From Schizochytrium sp. TIO01 (taxonomy: Eukaryota > Sar > Bigyra > Thraustochytrida > Thraustochytriidae): a stretch of DNA of 64,000 bases. A program made the translations under genes and the position numbers. The stretch is taken from positions 4,876,862-4,940,861 of the forward strand of contig SMSO01000025.1 in NCBI GenBank assembly GCA_004764695.1, given 5' to 3'. The notes under the pieces were generated by a model that made no database searches, was not told the origin of the DNA, and worked only from the letters and a program-made list of their open reading frames with translations. Positions 61,259 through 64,000 of the stretch are shown piece by piece; the first letter of the stretch is position 1; each line of letters begins with the position of its first letter.

Positions 61259-62473
61259 GAAGGGAAAAAAGGATTGCCTCTAACACTATGCGTTAATGCC
61301 CGGTATAGAAATACACAGCACATAGTTTTAACAATCACCAATGATTCATTCATTCATTCGCCATGCGCTTTGCGCGTGCCATTCATGGGTCAACCTTCTT
61401 TTGGCAACGATGGGGCCGCCACAACTTCTCTGTAGGGTTTGGTTTGTTTGCATGGAGCACCCGCGCAAGTGTCCGATGACGTTCTCTGCTCTGCCTCGTG
61501 AGCCATTGCCGATTGTTGGGTTGGTTCTACGAAGCACTTCATCTGTTCTGCTTTTTGGCCTGAGGTTCAAGATCTTATGAGAGTAGTAGTTGTTGTTATA
61601 AAACGAAACTGAGGTCGCCGTGATTCTCTTTTGCTTTCTTCCTCCACCATCAAGTACCGCAAATGCCGAACCGATCTTAGTGGAGCACTACGAAGTATCC
61701 TATGCTTGGTATGGAATAGAAGGGAGTTGAAAATAAAAATACTTTTGGTTATTTGTAAATAAAATGAAATATAAAATAAAATAAAAGAGGCCATTAAACA
61801 TGATAAACTGAAAATCAACCTGAAGTTGAAAGAAGAAGGAACAAGTAGGAAGACTATTGAAGTTCCATTCGTGGATTGTCCTAGCTAGTTATAAAAGAAA
61901 TGGTTTCGGGAAAAGGAAACCGAAGAAAAGGAGCCTCCACGTCCCCATTTCAAAAGGCATTGAGACTTAGGTTCTGTCAATATATTTTTATTTGTGCAAA
62001 AGGAAAACAAACCTTTTACTACTCCGTGAAACTAGTTAAATTTATCATTCAGGCAATAGCTTGAACTTGCGCCCATGCGTGACTTACGAGCACTGCAGTT
62101 GCAGCAACACTTTTGAATCCTTTTATTTTTTATTATGAGAAATCAGAGTGATAAAATGTTTCTGGTTTTGATTATTTTATTTTATTTTAAAAAGAAAAAG
62201 TGATTTATAATAAAAAAATCAGTTGACAATCAGTAACAGTGTATAGATTCGTAGTAGGAGCTAGTTTAAAACAAAATGATGAGCGGTCAGCGAGCAGAGA
62301 TCCTGAGCCGAGCTCAGGCCAGCATTTGGCCAGCGAAGCCGCATCACTGAAGAATTGGAATTGTTAAAGCTGGTTCTTGAAGACAGAAAACTCCGAGCAG
62401 GCAAACACCTAATTCCATCCAAGACACAGGCAACCAACACTGTACAAGCTTGCTGCAGAGCTTGAGAGCAAAC

Positions 62474-63571
62474 ATGAACCAAAGGACAGGAAGCATCCGT
62501 AACATCTTCCTTGCTAGATCGAGGTCCGTGGGTATCGCAGAAGACGACTCACAGGATGAATTCCGAGACCTTGATGAGCGCGATGAAGACCAGCTACAAA
62601 CAATGAGCTCGCAGTCTTCGAGGTTGTCTACATCGAGCGAAGTGAACCGAGACGAGGATGAAGATGACGCAGAACGCAAATCGTCATATACCTTGCGCAG
62701 AACCAAGTCGGCCCGAGCAAAACTTGTACGTTCAGTATCCAAGCTCACAAAGCTACGATCAAGCGGTAGCTTTCGCATGAAATCCTTGCGCCAAAGCAAA
62801 TCTAGTAGTCTTCAAGACACCGCTGAAGGAGATGAGGACGATGAAGAGTTTATTGCCGTCGCCGAACCAGTGGAAGACGATGAGGAGACTGCTCGCATGA
62901 CGATCCGCGCCCTTGAAAAGGAGGCAGCTCTGGGATATAGTCAAAATAACAACCATGCGGTTGAAGACAACTTTCTTTTGGCCCTCCGCCAAAGTCTTGT
63001 CGATGCGAGAGATGTATTACAAGAAAACGAGCAGATGCAATTAGCGATGGCTATGTCTCTGAGTGAAATTGAGGTGGCGAACGAAATCCATTCGGAAAAG
63101 CCCTCCACTACACCTCGCAAGGGTCATCGCTCTGTGTACTCACTACGCCCCCGTCCTCCTGCACCCGTGGCTCGCCGCCCAAGTCTAGTTGCAACCAATG
63201 TTTTGCCAACGTCCAGTTCCGGCACCAGCCAAAGTAACAATCTCACAAATAGTGTTAGCTCAATCCTCCAAGTTTCAGGCGAATCACTAGGTGGTGTGCC
63301 AGAGAAGAAGTCGCAACTCACAAGGTCAACCACTTCTTCTCAGGAGGTTGTGGAGCAAAAAGATGACGTAGATGAGGTCGGTTTTTGGTCTGACGAAGAA
63401 GACGAATTCGACATCAGTGCGCCAGTGGTCCCAGCAACCTCGCCACCTTCATCCCCTTCTGGTAAGACCTCCCACTCTTCAACTTTCCCCCGGGTTACGC
63501 ACTGCATGCATACAAAAGATTTTGAGCGCAACTCTCTTGTAGCATATGAGGATTCCATTCAAGCTGTGTAG
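62474..63571 (+). CDS. Tandem UIM (ubiquitin-interacting motif) protein of unknown function
   Basis: The 365-residue protein is mostly disordered: an acidic N-terminus with RDLDERDEDQ (31-40), a basic Ser/Arg/Lys-rich stretch (70-110) and an acidic patch (118-140). Two consecutive helices then match the UIM consensus (acidic-x-x-x-hydrophobic-x-x-A-x-x-x-S-x-x-acidic): DNFLLALRQSLVDARD (165-180) and ENEQMQLAMAMSLSEIE (184-200). Tandem UIMs bind ubiquitin chains in endosomal and DNA repair proteins. The C-terminal part is Ser/Pro/Thr-rich with a short acidic motif (DDVDEVGFWSDEEDEFD) and no catalytic domain. The frame opens at a TTG (62450); the first ATG at 62474 was used. The intronless gene ends 430 bp before the window edge. 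Confidence 0.78.
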   Translation: MNQRTGSIRNIFLARSRSVGIAEDDSQDEFRDLDERDEDQLQTMSSQSSRLSTSSEVNRDEDEDDAERKSSYTLRRTKSARAKLVRSVSKLTKLRSSGSFRMKSLRQSKSSSLQDTAEGDEDDEEFIAVAEPVEDDEETARMTIRALEKEAALGYSQNNNHAVEDNFLLALRQSLVDARDVLQENEQMQLAMAMSLSEIEVANEIHSEKPSTTPRKGHRSVYSLRPRPPAPVARRPSLVATNVLPTSSSGTSQSNNLTNSVSSILQVSGESLGGVPEKKSQLTRSTTSSQEVVEQKDDVDEVGFWSDEEDEFDISAPVVPATSPPSSPSGKTSHSSTFPRVTHCMHTKDFERNSLVAYEDSIQAV

Positions 63572-64000
63572 AGTTTTATTTCAATACCTTCAGAGGTTGG
63601 GTGTTAATAATCATTGTACTTTCATTACCAAACTATTACATCGTATTTTAAATAGTGAATTTTCGTGACCTAGATAAAAGTTCATCAGGAATCTCTTCCT
63701 TGGCATCATTATTGAATAACCTCCTACTTGTTTATGTTGTCGAGAAACAACACACAAAACACAAGTACTATTTTGGCAATCATTGTTTTGCCAAAATCAA
63801 TATTTGATGGTCAATTTTTATCATTATGAAGGTTGATGCTTTGGATAATTGAAGAATCAAGTTCATCCATGTTTAGCGCCTTCCTTGGCGAGAGGATCCC
63901 CTTTCGCCTGAACAGAGTTGCAATAGAATTTACTCAATGTCATTTTCCTAATTCATTTAACATAGGCTACCAACGCTCTCTCAAGTCAACTGTTAGATTA
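63572..64000. other. 3' flank of the UIM gene to the window edge
   Basis: This is AT-rich 3' UTR-like sequence. No further gene start or repeat was seen. Confidence 0.6.

Larger units (their letters stand above)
54773..62473. other. 7.7 kb gene-poor divergent spacer
   Basis: This is the longest stretch without a supported gene. It contains TACCTA/TAGGTA clusters (56660-56715, 57265-57300, 57645-57680, 58080, 58820, 60220, 60540), long T and A runs, a GAATGAAT array, AGAT and AAT/ATC microsatellites, a GAAGAA tract (58321-58365), TACGGAGTA at 59231, an AAAGCTGAC repeat (58490-58520) and a slightly GC-richer patch at about 61360-61570. All open frames are short and overlap on both strands. No tRNA, snRNA or transposon could be recognised. 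Confidence 0.55.

Noticed and set aside
61047-61286. Open frames on both strands across the AAT/ATC tract.
   Set aside because: Poly-Ile and poly-Tyr/Asp from a trinucleotide microsatellite.
55000-62000. Searched by eye for tRNA T-arm words (GGTTCRA..CC) and for snRNA or rRNA signatures in the long spacers.
   Set aside because: No candidate had a matching acceptor stem and anticodon arm. A covariance search would be decisive.

Overview
This window is nuclear DNA from a unicellular eukaryote. Long, almost intron-free genes code for eukaryotic proteins: RRP5, Sec23, p24/EMP24, NDUFA13/GRIM-19, a SPAK/OSR1-type kinase, TRIP13/Pch2 and a COMMD protein. They sit in AT-rich spacers full of simple repeats. 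Only one spliced intron could be supported (TRIP13, GT..AG, 204 nt). TRIP13, COMMD and a CCDC13-like coiled-coil protein suggest a meiotic, possibly flagellated lineage. The style (intron-poor, roughly balanced coding GC, AT-rich spacers) is compatible with a thraustochytrid or other stramenopile protist. That placement is inference; no rRNA or other taxonomic marker is present.

Layout. 0-15 kb: the 3' end of an unrecognised Cys-rich gene (+), a compact RRP5 (-), a 3.8 kb spacer, an ArsJ-type organoarsenical exporter (+) convergent with a secreted (alpha/alpha)6-type glycoside hydrolase (-), then TRIP13 (+), whose coding 3' end overlaps that of a COMMD gene (-). 15-31 kb: six minus-strand genes in a row if COMMD is counted: COMMD, a membrane-anchored SDR, an OB-fold protein, a CCDC13-like coiled-coil protein, a tandem NTF2 protein and an organellar 5'-3' exonuclease with a large helical insertion. 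33-46 kb: NDUFA13 (+), Sec23 with a Gln-rich head (-), a 5.3 kb repeat-rich spacer, a SPAK/OSR1-like kinase (+) and a p24 cargo receptor (-). 48-55 kb: a SAM-like/Cys-rich protein (-), a DUF697-like membrane protein (+) and a METTL21-type methyltransferase (-). 55-64 kb: a 7.7 kb gene-poor stretch and then a tandem-UIM protein (+).

The genes do not form a pathway or operon. There are loose functional themes: the early secretory pathway (Sec23, p24), mitochondria (NDUFA13, exonuclease), chromosome and DNA metabolism (TRIP13, OB-fold protein, exonuclease) and ubiquitin/trafficking (UIM protein, COMMD). The strongest oddities are the exonuclease insertion, a eukaryotic ArsJ with no visible GAPDH partner, the TRIP13/COMMD coding overlap, a Sec23 with a Sec24-like Gln-rich N-terminus, and a TACCTA/TAGGTA motif family spread through nearly all long spacers. 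No CRISPR array, rRNA, tRNA, telomere repeat or intact transposon was seen. Several long frames open without ATG, so starts were moved to the first in-frame ATG where needed; each case is noted.
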